Shown piece after piece: positions 25,235 to 34,898 of a stretch of 55,386 nucleotides of DNA. Both the position numbers and the translations under genes were made by a program. The notes beneath the pieces were generated by a model. The model worked only from the letters and a program-made list of their open reading frames with translations. It ran no database searches and was not told the DNA's origin. Origin of the DNA: Alphaproteobacteria bacterium (lineage in GTDB: Bacteria; Pseudomonadota; Alphaproteobacteria; UBA7879); the NCBI GenBank assembly GCA_002869105.1, contig PKTP01000001.1, positions 1 to 55,386 on the forward strand, in the 5' to 3' direction. How positions within the stretch are numbered: the stretch's first letter is position 1; each line of letters begins with the position of its first letter.

Positions 25235-27043
25235 ATGTCCCTTCATCCATACCGATCTCATACCTGTGGTCAACTGTCAACGACTGAGGTTGGTGACATC
25301 GTTCGCCTATCCGGTTGGGTGCATCGTAAGCGTGATCATGGGCATTTGTTGTTTATTGATCTTCGGGATCATTACGGTATTACACAATGTGTGATTGATT
25401 CAACCAACCCCCTTTTTGCGTTGGCGGAAGAAAGCAAGCTTGAAAGCTTGGTAACTGTCTCAGGAGAGGTGGTGAAGAGAACGCAGCAAACCATTAACTC
25501 AGAGTTAAAGACGGGTGAAATTGAAGTCAAAATAACGGGCATTCATACCGAATCTCCCTGTGTTGATCTGCCCATACAGGTCAACAGCGATGGACCCTAC
25601 TCTGAAGAAATCAGATTGAAGAACCGTTTCTTTGATTTGAGACGAGCAAAGCTACACAACAATATTGTGCTTAGAAGTAAGGTTCTTCAACGCACCCGCG
25701 CGTTAATGGTTGAACAAGGCTTTCTCGAGATTCAAACACCCATTTTAACAGCCAGTTCACCAGAGGGCGCTCGCGACTTTCTGGTGCCAAGCCGTTTACA
25801 TCCTGGAAAATTTTACGCCCTTCCCCAGGCGCCGCAGCAATTCAAACAGCTGTTAATGATTTCTGGCTTTGATCGCTATTTTCAAATAGCGCCTTGTTTC
25901 CGGGATGAAGATGCGCGTGCTGACCGGTCGCCGGGTGAATTTTACCAGTTAGATATGGAAATGTCTTTTGTCACTCAAGATGATGTATTTAATGCCCTGG
26001 AGCCGGTTCTCTATAAAATCTTTACAGAATTCAGTGATAAAAAAGCTTCCCCGTATCCTTTTAGGCGCATCTCTTATCATGATGCCTTGCTGAAATATGG
26101 TAGTGATAAGCCAGATTTGCGGAACCCTCTTTTAATTGGCGATGTCACAGATGCCTTCCGAGGGTCAGGGTTTTCAGTTTTTGCTAAGCTCATTGATTCA
26201 GGGTCGGTGGTTCATGCCATTCCAGCACCTGCAACTGCTTCACAACCGCGGCGCTTTTTTGACCAACTTAATGCTTGGGCGCGTGACCACGGTAAGCCGG
26301 GGCTTGGTTATATCACTTTTGAGGATGCGGAGACGAAAGGTCCAATTGCGAAACACTTGGATGAAATGCGTTTGAATCAGATCAAGAGTTCTTTAAATGT
26401 CGGTTCTGGAGATAGTGTTTTTTTTGTATGCGATAAACCAGGCGCTATTTCCGAATTTGCCGGTGCTGTTCGAACAAAAATAGCAGAAGAGTTGGATTTG
26501 ATCAAAAAAGATACCTTCGAATTTTGCTGGATTGTTGATTTCCCGATGTATGAATTGAACAAACAAACAGGAAAAATAGACTTTAGCCACAACCCATTTT
26601 CAATGCCGCAGGGTGGAGAAATGGCCCTGATTAATCAACATCCATTGAGTGTGAAGGCGCAACAATATGATATTGTTTGTAACGGTATTGAGCTTTCCAG
26701 TGGCGCGATTCGGAACCATTCTATTTCAACGCTTTATAAAGCATTTGAGATTGCTGGATACACCCCAAGTCAAGTTGATGAGAACTTTCCAGGGATGGTT
26801 AATGCCCTGAAATCTGGCGCTCCGCCGCATGGTGGATGTGCCCCTGGCTTTGATCGAATCATGATGTTGCTTGCCGATGAACCAAACCTTCGAGAAGTCG
26901 TTGCCTTTCCCATGAACCAGAAAGCAGAAGATTTGCTTATGGGCGCGCCGAACGAAGTGACCGATGACCAGTTAAAAGAACTTGGTTTAAAAAAATTGCC
27001 ACCAAAAAGTCCAAAATCATCCATCAATAGTGTACAAAATTAG
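25235..27043 (+). CDS. aspS: Aspartyl-tRNA synthetase
   Basis: Class IIb synthetase charging tRNA-Asp, 602 residues, the bacterial length with the GAD insertion domain. Start at ATG 25235 behind AGGA. N-terminal OB anticodon-binding domain ([22 protein letters not shown] near 28-49), motif 1 near LEIQTPIL, motif 2 [19 protein letters not shown] near 223-241, motif 3 [13 protein letters not shown] near 535. The SPGEFYQLD variant is typical of alphaproteobacteria. 29 bp before obg; probably an operon with obg and gapR. Confidence 0.97.
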   Translation: MSLHPYRSHTCGQLSTTEVGDIVRLSGWVHRKRDHGHLLFIDLRDHYGITQCVIDSTNPLFALAEESKLESLVTVSGEVVKRTQQTINSELKTGEIEVKITGIHTESPCVDLPIQVNSDGPYSEEIRLKNRFFDLRRAKLHNNIVLRSKVLQRTRALMVEQGFLEIQTPILTASSPEGARDFLVPSRLHPGKFYALPQAPQQFKQLLMISGFDRYFQIAPCFRDEDARADRSPGEFYQLDMEMSFVTQDDVFNALEPVLYKIFTEFSDKKASPYPFRRISYHDALLKYGSDKPDLRNPLLIGDVTDAFRGSGFSVFAKLIDSGSVVHAIPAPATASQPRRFFDQLNAWARDHGKPGLGYITFEDAETKGPIAKHLDEMRLNQIKSSLNVGSGDSVFFVCDKPGAISEFAGAVRTKIAEELDLIKKDTFEFCWIVDFPMYELNKQTGKIDFSHNPFSMPQGGEMALINQHPLSVKAQQYDIVCNGIELSSGAIRNHSISTLYKAFEIAGYTPSQVDENFPGMVNALKSGAPPHGGCAPGFDRIMMLLADEPNLREVVAFPMNQKAEDLLMGAPNEVTDDQLKELGLKKLPPKSPKSSINSVQN

Positions 27044-27060
27044 ATGGACCTGAGGGTTAG

Positions 27061-28059
<999 letters not shown>

Positions 28060-28068
28060 GAGGAAAAC

Positions 28069-28326
28069 ATGTCATCGATTTCATCAGACCAACTGAAAAA
28101 CATTATTGAAAAAATTGAACGCCTTGAAGAAGAAAAGGCAACGGTTTCAACCGATATCCGCGAAGTATATGCCGAGGCAAAATCCATTGGGTATGACCCT
28201 AAGACCATTCGCCAAGTTGTTAAGATACGTAAAATGGATCAAGATGATTTCCAAGAACAAGAAGCATTGCTTGATACGTATATGAATGCGTTGAAAATGA
28301 GACCCGGATCGTCTTCTGATTCCTAA
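28069..28326 (+). CDS. gapR: GapR family (DUF2312) nucleoid-associated protein
   Basis: An 85-residue helical DNA-binding protein; GapR of Caulobacter binds overtwisted AT-rich DNA ahead of forks and polymerases. Matches the family in length and in QLKNIIEKIERLEEEKATVS plus VYAEAKSIGYDPKTIRQV, with the basic RKMD stretch following. RBS AGAGGAAAAC precedes ATG 28069. It is largely confined to alphaproteobacteria, supporting the lineage call. A 45-bp internal segment recurs at 29125-29169 (44 of 45 identical). Confidence 0.93.
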   Translation: MSSISSDQLKNIIEKIERLEEEKATVSTDIREVYAEAKSIGYDPKTIRQVVKIRKMDQDDFQEQEALLDTYMNALKMRPGSSSDS

Positions 28327-28358
28327 AATCCGCCACCAAATAAATCCTGAAAAACTAA

Positions 28359-28388
28359 GTGCGGCTTAGGATCGGTTTTAAGCTGCAC
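28359..28388 (+). terminator. Stem-loop after gapR
   Basis: GTGCGGCTTA (28359-28368) pairs with TAAGCTGCAC (28379-28388) over ten pairs with one G-U, 10-nt loop. No T-run follows, so a weak terminator or 3' stabilising hairpin of the aspS-obg-gapR mRNA. Confidence 0.4.
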
Positions 28389-28426
28389 CCATGGCCCTTG
28401 CCTACATCCCGTGTTTTGCATTAATG

Positions 28427-28432
28427 TATAAT
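28427..28432 (+). promoter_or_regulatory. Consensus -10 box before the 6S-like RNA
   Basis: Perfect TATAAT at 28427-28432 preceded by ATG (partly extended -10). No clear -35 at 16-18 bp. Transcription would begin near 28439, where the candidate RNA starts and no protein gene follows on this strand. Confidence 0.5.
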
Positions 28433-28438
28433 TAAGTA

Positions 28439-28555
28439 AGCACGGATATGCGGTGTTCATACAAACCTATAGGAGGCCTGAGATTTTCACCCCAGAGTAA
28501 AGGGGCTCATAAAATAAAGATCTTATAACAGCCCCCCATACGCTTTGAAAAGATT
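28439..28555 (+). ncRNA. ssrS: Candidate 6S RNA
   Basis: No gene on the plus strand here, yet a TATAAT lies just upstream and the sequence folds like 6S RNA: a long interrupted helix mimicking an open promoter. The 5' arm GCGGTGTTC and 3' arm CATACGC pair with a bulged A; next GGAGGC pairs with GCCCCC. The bubble side CCTGAGATTTT is followed by a small hairpin ACCCC-AGAGTAAA-GGGG. That order recalls E. coli 6S (ATGTTCG, CCCCTGAGC, small hairpin, then TTACAGCC on the 3' side; here ATAACAGCC). About 117-125 nt is short for the family. Recognition is by eye. Confidence 0.42.
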
Positions 28556-28915
28556 TTACTCAGAAAATTTTCGGTAGAAGATAATTCCCACCACAAATGC
28601 AATCAGGTATTGAAAAAAAGTTAAGACCTGTTGGTACTTGAGGAGAGCTAACTTTTGGGATTTTTCTTCTTCACGCATCTCCTTTAACTGGTCCGCAGAC
28701 ATTTTTTCCAGGTCTAAATATTCAACTTTATCATCTTCTTTTTTCCTTTTAAGCTCGGCTTTATAATGTGCATTATCTTTATATTTTTCAAAAAGATGAT
28801 TGTTGCGAATTTCAGTAAATAAATAATCTATAGAGCTATTTACCATCCCCATTATGCCAATAATCATAACGATGACGGTGATAACAGGCACCAATCTGAT
28901 ATAAGGTTTTGTCAT
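28556..28915 (-). CDS. Small membrane protein with central charged coiled coil
   Basis: 119 residues: membrane helix near 8-28 (VITVIVMIIGIMGMVN), a charged helical middle (Lys/Glu-rich, KRKKEDDKVEY and MREEEKSQK), and a second helix near 95-113 (FFQYLIAFVVGIIFYR). A hairpin topology with a soluble coiled-coil middle is likely. No family recognised. It converges on the RNA candidate with no gap. Confidence 0.6.
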   Translation of the reverse strand: MTKPYIRLVPVITVIVMIIGIMGMVNSSIDYLFTEIRNNHLFEKYKDNAHYKAELKRKKEDDKVEYLDLEKMSADQLKEMREEEKSQKLALLKYQQVLTFFQYLIAFVVGIIFYRKFSE

Positions 28916-29124
28916 TTTTTTCCATTTTTATTTAAAAAATAGCATTCTATTATAGTAATCGTCAACGACTTCCCTGAAGATACGCCCACTAAACAGGTAA
29001 TCCGGCGAGTATTTTTTTTTATTAAACGTTCTGGAAACGGATTAAAGAGTGTAGTGCCCCTGGTTTAGCAAGCAGATTTTAAGAGAGTATTTGTGGTCAT
29101 ATTTTTTCTGTAGTTTTGTTCAAA

Positions 29125-29169
29125 AGTATATGCCGAGGCAAAATCCATTGGGTATGACTCTAAGACCAT
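29125..29169 (+). pseudogene. gapR fragment
   Basis: 45 bp nearly identical (one mismatch) to gapR 28164-28208, encoding VYAEAKSIGYDSKTI in frame, then diverging to a stop within about six codons. Weaker similarity continues for some bases. A relic of a second gapR copy or of a recombination event. The gene-free stretch 28916-29463 holds this fragment, the orphan reading frame at 29179, and the start of a tandem repeat; I see nothing else in it. Confidence 0.7.
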
Positions 29170-29178
29170 AACACAGTT

Positions 29179-29325
29179 GTTTTGAAAGATCGTCATAACC
29201 TTAGACAAGCTTACAAAGACTGGAGTAGCGCTGCTCAACAAGTCGGCAGAGAACTTGGTCATGCTTTTCATACAGGAGCATCCTATGAAACTCCTTCAAA
29301 AAAAGGGGCGAAACAAAAAAATTAA
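29179..29325 (+). pseudogene. Orphan 3' coding fragment
   Basis: 48 open codons ending in TAA, reading VLKDRHNLRQAYKDWSSAA then QQVGRELGHAFHTG and a basic tail. No ribosome site. It has the composition of a real protein C-terminus and directly follows the gapR fragment in another frame, so probably the end of a larger lost gene. Family not recognised; a mobilisation or plasmid protein tail is only a thought. Confidence 0.35.
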
Positions 29326-29412
29326 GACTGTCTGAAAAACACAGGCATAAGATTAAATTCTGTTTCTAAATTAAAGCAAAATCTTTTTTAAGGTTTGGCT
29401 TTCTTTAGTTGT

Positions 29413-29472
29413 CACTGATTTAATTGTAGCTGATTTAGCTGTGACTGATTTAGTTAGCATTGATTATAAGAA
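29413..29472 (+). repeat. 15-bp tandem repeat, about four degenerate copies
   Basis: Units start at 29413, 29428, 29443 and 29458 with core GT-x-x-CTGATTTA; the last copy is weakest and overlaps the 3' end of the minus-strand gene at 29464. The 15-bp period keeps frame, giving a Thr/Asp/Leu repeat if ever translated. Confidence 0.6.
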
Positions 29473-30249
29473 GATAGGGCTCTCATATTCGGTGTCTAGT
29501 GACTCGTCAAATAGGAGCAGGTCTTCCAGAGTTTTGCTTTTAGTAGTGGGTGTTACAGCGCCTTTTGATAAGAGATTCAGTAAACAGTCACAGGCAGAAA
29601 CCACTTTGTCAAAGGGATTGATGTCATGGTTCGCAAGAGTATCCATAAGTTTATGAGCGTAACCCAATATTTCTGAGGCTTCTAAAGGACCAAGGTTATA
29701 CGTGGCATGCATAAGTTTAATCTGTGCCAAGGCTGCAACGAAAGCGCCCAACTTATCATGGGGCACCCTATTAACCTGGCTCAGAATTTCTATTTTGATG
29801 CTCTGAGATAAGGGGGATGGCATGAGTGTTTGGGTGTAAAAATCAATGAGAAGATGGACTTTTTTGTTGCGAGTATAATGAAGAACGGTGTTGAAAATAG
29901 AATACACGGCAAGGGGATCGGATGTCAGGCCATTAGAAAGAAAATACGTTGTGTCTAAAAGATGTTGTTCCTCTTCTTCTGTCACTGTTTTAAGGGTTTT
30001 ATTTGTCCAGAAAGCTTTTATAAAACTTTGATAGTTTGTAGCTGGATAAAGATCAGCGAGTCTTGGTCTTGTTGTTCTTAAATTCTCAAACTCTTGTTCT
30101 GTGGATTCAGTTAATTGATAACGGTTAGCAACATTATCCAATAAGCTGATCGAAGACAGGACCAAAAACTGAAAGAAGGTTTTGATTATCTTATACAAAA
30201 CGTTTCTTTTTTTATGCAAACCTAGCAACACAAAGCTTTTACCTCCCAT
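29464..30249 (-). CDS. Protein of unknown family with N-terminal hydrophobic segment
   Basis: About 260 residues. The N-terminus holds basic residues followed by a hydrophobic helix (NVLYKIIKTFFQFLVLSSIS), likely a signal peptide or membrane anchor. The rest is helical and soluble, with alpha-repeat-like character (LLDTTYFLSNGLTSDPLAVY, LSQVNRVPHDKLGAF, ASEILGYAHKLMDTL). Start unsure: ATG 30249 lacks a site before it, while GGGAGG at 30242-30247 would serve a GTG at 30231. tRNA-Arg lies just upstream. No function assigned. Confidence 0.6.
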   Translation of the reverse strand: MGGKSFVLLGLHKKRNVLYKIIKTFFQFLVLSSISLLDNVANRYQLTESTEQEFENLRTTRPRLADLYPATNYQSFIKAFWTNKTLKTVTEEEEQHLLDTTYFLSNGLTSDPLAVYSIFNTVLHYTRNKKVHLLIDFYTQTLMPSPLSQSIKIEILSQVNRVPHDKLGAFVAALAQIKLMHATYNLGPLEASEILGYAHKLMDTLANHDINPFDKVVSACDCLLNLLSKGAVTPTTKSKTLEDLLLFDESLDTEYESPIFL

Positions 30250-30285
30250 GGTCAATAATCATCGGATGTGATTATCAACATATTT

Positions 30286-30361
30286 TGGCGCGCCCGGGAG
30301 GATTCGAACCCCCGACCTTAAGCTTAGAAGGCTTCTGCTCTATCCACTGAGCTACGGGTGC
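30286..30361 (-). tRNA. tRNA-Arg (UCU)
   Basis: A 76-nt cloverleaf on the minus strand with encoded CCA (30286-30288). D arm AGCTCAGTGGATAGAGC, anticodon loop CTTCTAA giving UCU, T arm GGGGGTTCGAATCCTCCC-like. The acceptor stem has an A3-C70 mismatch where relatives have A-U. A 9-bp inverted repeat (TATTTTGGC/GCCAAAATA) flanks the mature ends. Confidence 0.95.
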
Positions 30362-30412
30362 CAAAATATAGAGGTAACTTAAGACAGGTAGGTGATTTTT
30401 TCCAGCGTTTTT

Positions 30413-30880
30413 TTACGCTGACTCATCAATTTGATGGTCGGGTTTATGGTCTGTCGGCCATGGATCAGAGACATCGCGCAGCCTGACATGAAGATCTTTG
30501 CAGTGTATTCTTATCAGGCCATTATCAGAGAAGTGACAGATAATGGTATTTTTTTCAAATTTAATGGCGAGGAGGTTGTGATGTTTTTCGAAGGCCATTG
30601 GATCAATTTTTTCAAATTCAACAGAGGTGACCTGGTCAAAAACCACCATTGAAAAAACGCGCTCATACTCATCGGCGGGGGTGGGATTATGAGCCAGCTC
30701 CCAACAAAATCGATTGGCCAAAAATGAAAAATGACCTGACTCAGCATCATGCTTGAAGGTTTTATTGGTGACGATGCTATCTTGCAATAAGGTCGAAATG
30801 ATGTGGAGATCCTCAGCGTCTTTCGCGACAATCTTGATAACTTGGTACAGGGGATTGGGTGAGTCGGTGCTATCTGACAT
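30413..30880 (-). CDS. DUF2948 family protein
   Basis: 155 residues matching the alphaproteobacterial DUF2948 pattern: IVAKDAEDLHIISTLLQDSI near residues 17-36, then FSFLANRFCWE near 51-61, an RVFSMVVFDQV strand, NLLAIKFE and a final IRIHCKDLHVRLRDV. Function of the family is unknown; members often sit near hisD or murA, not here. Small cytoplasmic protein. Transcribed toward tRNA-Arg. Confidence 0.8.
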   Translation of the reverse strand: MSDSTDSPNPLYQVIKIVAKDAEDLHIISTLLQDSIVTNKTFKHDAESGHFSFLANRFCWELAHNPTPADEYERVFSMVVFDQVTSVEFEKIDPMAFEKHHNLLAIKFEKNTIICHFSDNGLIRIHCKDLHVRLRDVSDPWPTDHKPDHQIDESA

Positions 30881-30991
30881 GAAATTCCTAAATCTTATCT
30901 TTTAAAGAATACCATGGATTCTTCTGAAATCAAACAACCAGAGATAGACGGTTGATGAGTTTGATCCGTTGGGGTCTGATAAATTATTCTC

Positions 30992-31020
30992 TTGTCTTAC
31001 AAGGGTGCACATTCTAGCAT
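30992..31020 (+). promoter_or_regulatory. Putative promoter of the Cys-pair secreted protein
   Basis: TTGTCT (30992-30997), 17 bp, TAGCAT (31015-31020), with a TATAAA also at 31020-31025. About 30 bp before the ribosome site. Confidence 0.4.
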
Positions 31021-31051
31021 ATAAATTGTTATTTACTTAAGGGAGGCAATC

Positions 31052-34000
31052 TTGCGTTTAATTCTTTTGCACATTCTACTTGCGGTTTCATGTATTCAAG
31101 TATCCGCCAATTGTAGTCTGGACTTGCGTGACTATATTGCCCAGACAAAAAGCACCCCAACATGTGCCGAGTATTTTGTGAAAGACTTGAGAAAAGGCCA
31201 GCAAAGCAAAACCCTCCTAGAATTAAACTTACTTGGTGAGAAAGCAGATCGAAACGTTGTACTTGGGCTTTTAGTGCTAGCTACAAAAGGTGTTGGGTAC
31301 GATGAAACCATCGCCAATGCTTATGAGCAATTTCAAGGAGAGCTCAATAAGGTTACGAAGAAAACCAAAAAAACCAGTGATGTCTATGTCTTGAAGCAGT
31401 TTTTTGTTGAAGTAAAAAAACGCTTTGACGAGCATAATAAATTGTCTGATGTTGCCAAAGAAATCAAGTTCCGAGAGCCAAGACAGCAACCCCAAAGAAA
31501 GCAAGTTACCATTGATTTTAGCAAGTTGAGGGCGGCCCCATGTATGCGTAATTTGGATGCAACGGTGATGCGGATGTTGGGTAATGATGAGGAGGCAACT
31601 GTTTGCGCCGTACAATTTAGAAGTGCTTTAAACACGGCTGGAAAAAGGAATTCAATTGTTTCTGACTACAACAAAAAAGCATCCAAATTATCGGGTCAGG
31701 TTTTTAAAGTCGATGCTGACTTAGCGCCACATAAAGCAAATAAAGCCACCGACGGCAAGGTTGAAATGAGTTATAAGGGCGTCATTCAAGGAGTGATCAA
31801 AGCCGCCACGGCGCGGCAGAAATTTTCCAATGTGCGCATTGCACGGATTTTGCAAGTGCAAGGATTGTCATTAGAGAATTTGCCAACCTGGGAAACACAA
31901 GATCCTAACACGGCCCCTAAGCAGACCCCTCGGGCAGGAATGGATCCAGCGCTTTTGCGTGAGATTCAGGGATACGATAAGAATCAGTTAAAGAAAGTTG
32001 AGATAAAGGTTAAACTAACTTTATTAGAGCAGATCCGACGTTTTGTTGGCCCCTTGAAGGAAGTTACAAAACCAAAAAACACACATCAAAAACCCGTTGA
32101 TATTCGCCTGGACCCTAAAATTGCACAATTTTTGAAAACATTGTTTTCAAGCTTGCCGCGAGAGCTTGGACCCCCTCAGAACCAAATTGTTCCCTATCAG
32201 CCAAAACAGCAGCCTGAACCCGTTATGGTAACGGTGATTTTGCCTGAAGGATTTAAAGTGTTGCATTATGGCGCGCCCAAAAACGACACACCTAAAACGG
32301 CTGAAGAAAGGGGGCTGGTAATTGTTCCTTATCGTGGTGGTCAAGCTGGCAACACACCTGCGCCGGATCGCGTTCATACAACTGTGATTCCTTCGGGAAC
32401 AATCCTAAAGCTGCAGGGTGTTATGGGTAAGATTCTTAAAAATAAGCCTCTTAAGCCCTTGGAGGTGCGTGACGTTAAAGATCTACTACGAACGCTTATT
32501 ATTTTGCCGCCGGCAAGTCCAGGGCCCATGCGCGCTTTGCCAGCGCCTGGAGAGAAAAGCAGAACGTCTTTAGAAGATCAGGATGATTGGTTTAGGAGGC
32601 CTGCGGAAGTTGGGGGGAAAGATTCTTTTTCAGCTGCTAGGACGAGGACGCCACAGGCACAGCCAGCACCAAAAAAAACGGCGTCTAAAAGACAGTTAGC
32701 ATTACCAGCCCCTAAAAGACAGTTAGCGTTGCCGGCCCCAGAAGAGAATATGGTTTGTTTGACGGGTGGTTTGAGCGAGGCCTTAAAAGAAGTCTATTCT
32801 GGCCAGATAGATCCCTGGTATCGAAAAAGATGTGCCGGCCAGATTCTCCAGCGCATATCAGCTGATTTGTCAAATCCTCATACATTACAGGGCGACATGA
32901 TGGCGTTAACGGTCGCTGATAAAAAAGCGGTTTCAGACTATCTTCAGAATATGAAAGAGGGTAAAAGACCAGTCAATCAAACTCGGTTGATTGTTCGAAA
33001 ACTGATTGAGGGAAAAACAAATCAGCAGCAACCAGGAGAATATGCTGAAGAAAAGGCTGGAGGCGTTATTGCTTTGCCTTATAAAAGCAACACCCCCCCA
33101 TCCTCTGCGACAAGAAAAAAGACCCTTGAAATGCGGAGACGAGGTGAGAAGATTCAGCCAGCAAAGTATCCAGGAGCAGCAGGTAGACAATCTTCTCAAG
33201 GTTCAAGGCTTGCGGCTATAAAAGAGCAATCATCTGGCGTGATGAAAGGGCAGTGTTCGGCATCGAGTGCAGGTGGAATTCTGCAAGAATTATATGATGG
33301 TGATTTAGCCTGCGCAGAGCTTGCGAAACAACAGTGGCAGTCTAATACTGGTAGCATAGGAGTATTCAAGGAAAAGTTAAATGAGACTCAGGTGCGGGTG
33401 GTTGAGAGGGTTATGAACCATCAACTCACGCACCTTAGACGACTTAAGACGGGCACGGGCCCTCAAGCTGGTAAATTAGACCGATCAGATGAGATGTCTT
33501 TTCAAAATATTTTAGAAAGATTAAAAAAAGGCACACTCGGATCCAAGCCCAAACAACCACGTTTGAATGTGTGTCCACCCTTTCTGGAACGCGCCCTTTC
33601 ATTTATTTTAGATAGCCGTCAGGGCGATAGCAGAAAAGAGTGTTTCGAGCAGATGAAAAACCTTGTCAATAATACTGAAAATCCAAACACGAAGCCAAGT
33701 GAGGCGGAACTATCTCTGGGTAGTCAACTTGCCCTTTTAACAGAGCAACAGTACCGCAATGTGGAACTGTTCATTACGACACTTGTTGAAAATAAGGAAA
33801 TTACTAAGCAACAAAAGCAGCAGGCGCTTGAAGGATTATTGTTGAATTTAAGCACCAAAAGAACGCCAAAAAAACGGACGTATGACAGCAGGTTGGCTGA
33901 GGATGATGAAGAAAGAATTAAAGAATTATATGAGCTTAATAAGAAAGTTGAAAAGTGCGGTCAAGACTATAGTGACACGTTAAATATTCTGCGATCTCCA

Positions 34001-34213
34001 TGGACAACCGAAGAAATGAAAAAACGATGTGCTGGATTGGCTTTGGCAGTTCTGGACGGGAATAATAAAACGAATTTTTATGAGACGCTTGGTAAGCTTG
34101 GAACGAGTGGTACTGCAAAACAAAAAGAGGACGTGCAAACCTTTTTTGGCCAGTTAAATCAAATTCATTCTGGGAAAATACTGACACTCGTTACTGACCC
34201 AATGAGGGTATAA
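31052..34213 (+). CDS. Large secreted protein with six cysteine-pair modules
   Basis: 1053 residues, no known family. TTG start 31052 with an excellent GGGAGG at 31041-31046, which fixes it. Signal peptide MRLILLHILLAVSCIQVSA, cleaved near residue 19-20. All mature cysteines fall into six pairs spaced 17-25 residues: 21/38, 164/185, 569/594, 735/754, 841/864 and 969/993. Around each pair a helical module of about 90-150 residues recurs, with pattern Cys..LxxLY..Cys-Ala-x-x-L (for example LKEVYSGQIDPWYRKRCAG and TTEEMKKRCAGLAL). Pro/Gln-rich linkers separate them, one holding a tandem KRQLALPAP repeat. Likely a modular disulphide-bonded exported protein. DUF1287 gene follows 4 bp later. Confidence 0.85.
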   Translation: MRLILLHILLAVSCIQVSANCSLDLRDYIAQTKSTPTCAEYFVKDLRKGQQSKTLLELNLLGEKADRNVVLGLLVLATKGVGYDETIANAYEQFQGELNKVTKKTKKTSDVYVLKQFFVEVKKRFDEHNKLSDVAKEIKFREPRQQPQRKQVTIDFSKLRAAPCMRNLDATVMRMLGNDEEATVCAVQFRSALNTAGKRNSIVSDYNKKASKLSGQVFKVDADLAPHKANKATDGKVEMSYKGVIQGVIKAATARQKFSNVRIARILQVQGLSLENLPTWETQDPNTAPKQTPRAGMDPALLREIQGYDKNQLKKVEIKVKLTLLEQIRRFVGPLKEVTKPKNTHQKPVDIRLDPKIAQFLKTLFSSLPRELGPPQNQIVPYQPKQQPEPVMVTVILPEGFKVLHYGAPKNDTPKTAEERGLVIVPYRGGQAGNTPAPDRVHTTVIPSGTILKLQGVMGKILKNKPLKPLEVRDVKDLLRTLIILPPASPGPMRALPAPGEKSRTSLEDQDDWFRRPAEVGGKDSFSAARTRTPQAQPAPKKTASKRQLALPAPKRQLALPAPEENMVCLTGGLSEALKEVYSGQIDPWYRKRCAGQILQRISADLSNPHTLQGDMMALTVADKKAVSDYLQNMKEGKRPVNQTRLIVRKLIEGKTNQQQPGEYAEEKAGGVIALPYKSNTPPSSATRKKTLEMRRRGEKIQPAKYPGAAGRQSSQGSRLAAIKEQSSGVMKGQCSASSAGGILQELYDGDLACAELAKQQWQSNTGSIGVFKEKLNETQVRVVERVMNHQLTHLRRLKTGTGPQAGKLDRSDEMSFQNILERLKKGTLGSKPKQPRLNVCPPFLERALSFILDSRQGDSRKECFEQMKNLVNNTENPNTKPSEAELSLGSQLALLTEQQYRNVELFITTLVENKEITKQQKQQALEGLLLNLSTKRTPKKRTYDSRLAEDDEERIKELYELNKKVEKCGQDYSDTLNILRSPWTTEEMKKRCAGLALAVLDGNNKTNFYETLGKLGTSGTAKQKEDVQTFFGQLNQIHSGKILTLVTDPMRV

Positions 34214-34217
34214 ATCT

Positions 34218-34828
34218 TTGTTACGTACAGTTTTTATTTTTCTTTTGATATTAACCACCTTTAATGTCAGCTCTGATTGGAGCGCGGTGGATGCAGCCAA
34301 ACTCGTTGCTGCGGCCCGAGATCAAATTGGTGTGACTATGACCTATGATCCTGGTTATCAGACTTTAAAGTATCCCATGGGAGATGTGGCCGCTAAACAG
34401 GTGTGTGCTCGGATGTGGTGGTTCGAGCGCTCCGCTCTTGTTGTGGCATTGATTTACAAAAAGACATTCATGAAGATATGAAAAGCAATTGGGCGCGTTA
34501 CCCAAAACTTTGGGGGTTGAAGCGACCCGATAAAAACATTGATCATCGGCGCGTGCCTAATATAATGACAATATTTGAACGAAAAGGATTGAAATGTGCA
34601 GCAGAGTCAAAGGTCAAACCTGGTGATGTTATGGTTTGGGATATCTCTGAGGATCAGAAATCTGCACCATTAGTTCATATTGGTATTGTATCGGAGGTGA
34701 GTCAAGAGGGCGTAATTTTGGTTGTTCATAACATTGGCGCAGGTGCGGTTGAGCAAAATTTAACTGCTTATGTCATTGGCGATCATGCCCCATGGAAGAT
34801 GTTAGGGCATTATCGTCTGGCTGATTGA
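34218..34828 (+). pseudogene. DUF1287 family secreted protein, frameshifted
   Basis: DUF1287 proteins are exported NlpC/amidase-like proteins probably acting on cell wall; the family is defined by GVCSDVV, IDHRRVPN and HNIGAG segments. All are visible here: VCSDVVVRALR, HEDMKSNWARYPKLWGLKRP, NIDHRRVPNIMT, HIGIVSE and VVHNIGAGAVE, ending GHYRLAD. The signal peptide MLRTVFIFLLILTTFNVSS and first 65 residues are in one frame, the rest in another; adding one base at 34398-34400 (CAG to CA-x-G) restores QGVCSDVV. Starts at TTG 34218, 4 bp after the large secreted protein, with GAGG at 34204. Probably same operon. Confidence 0.85.
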
Positions 34829-34898
34829 GCTGTGTATTTTGAGCAGGGTTGGACTGAACAAGTTGTGCAAATCACCTGTGCAGGTTTTAAAAGGTTTC

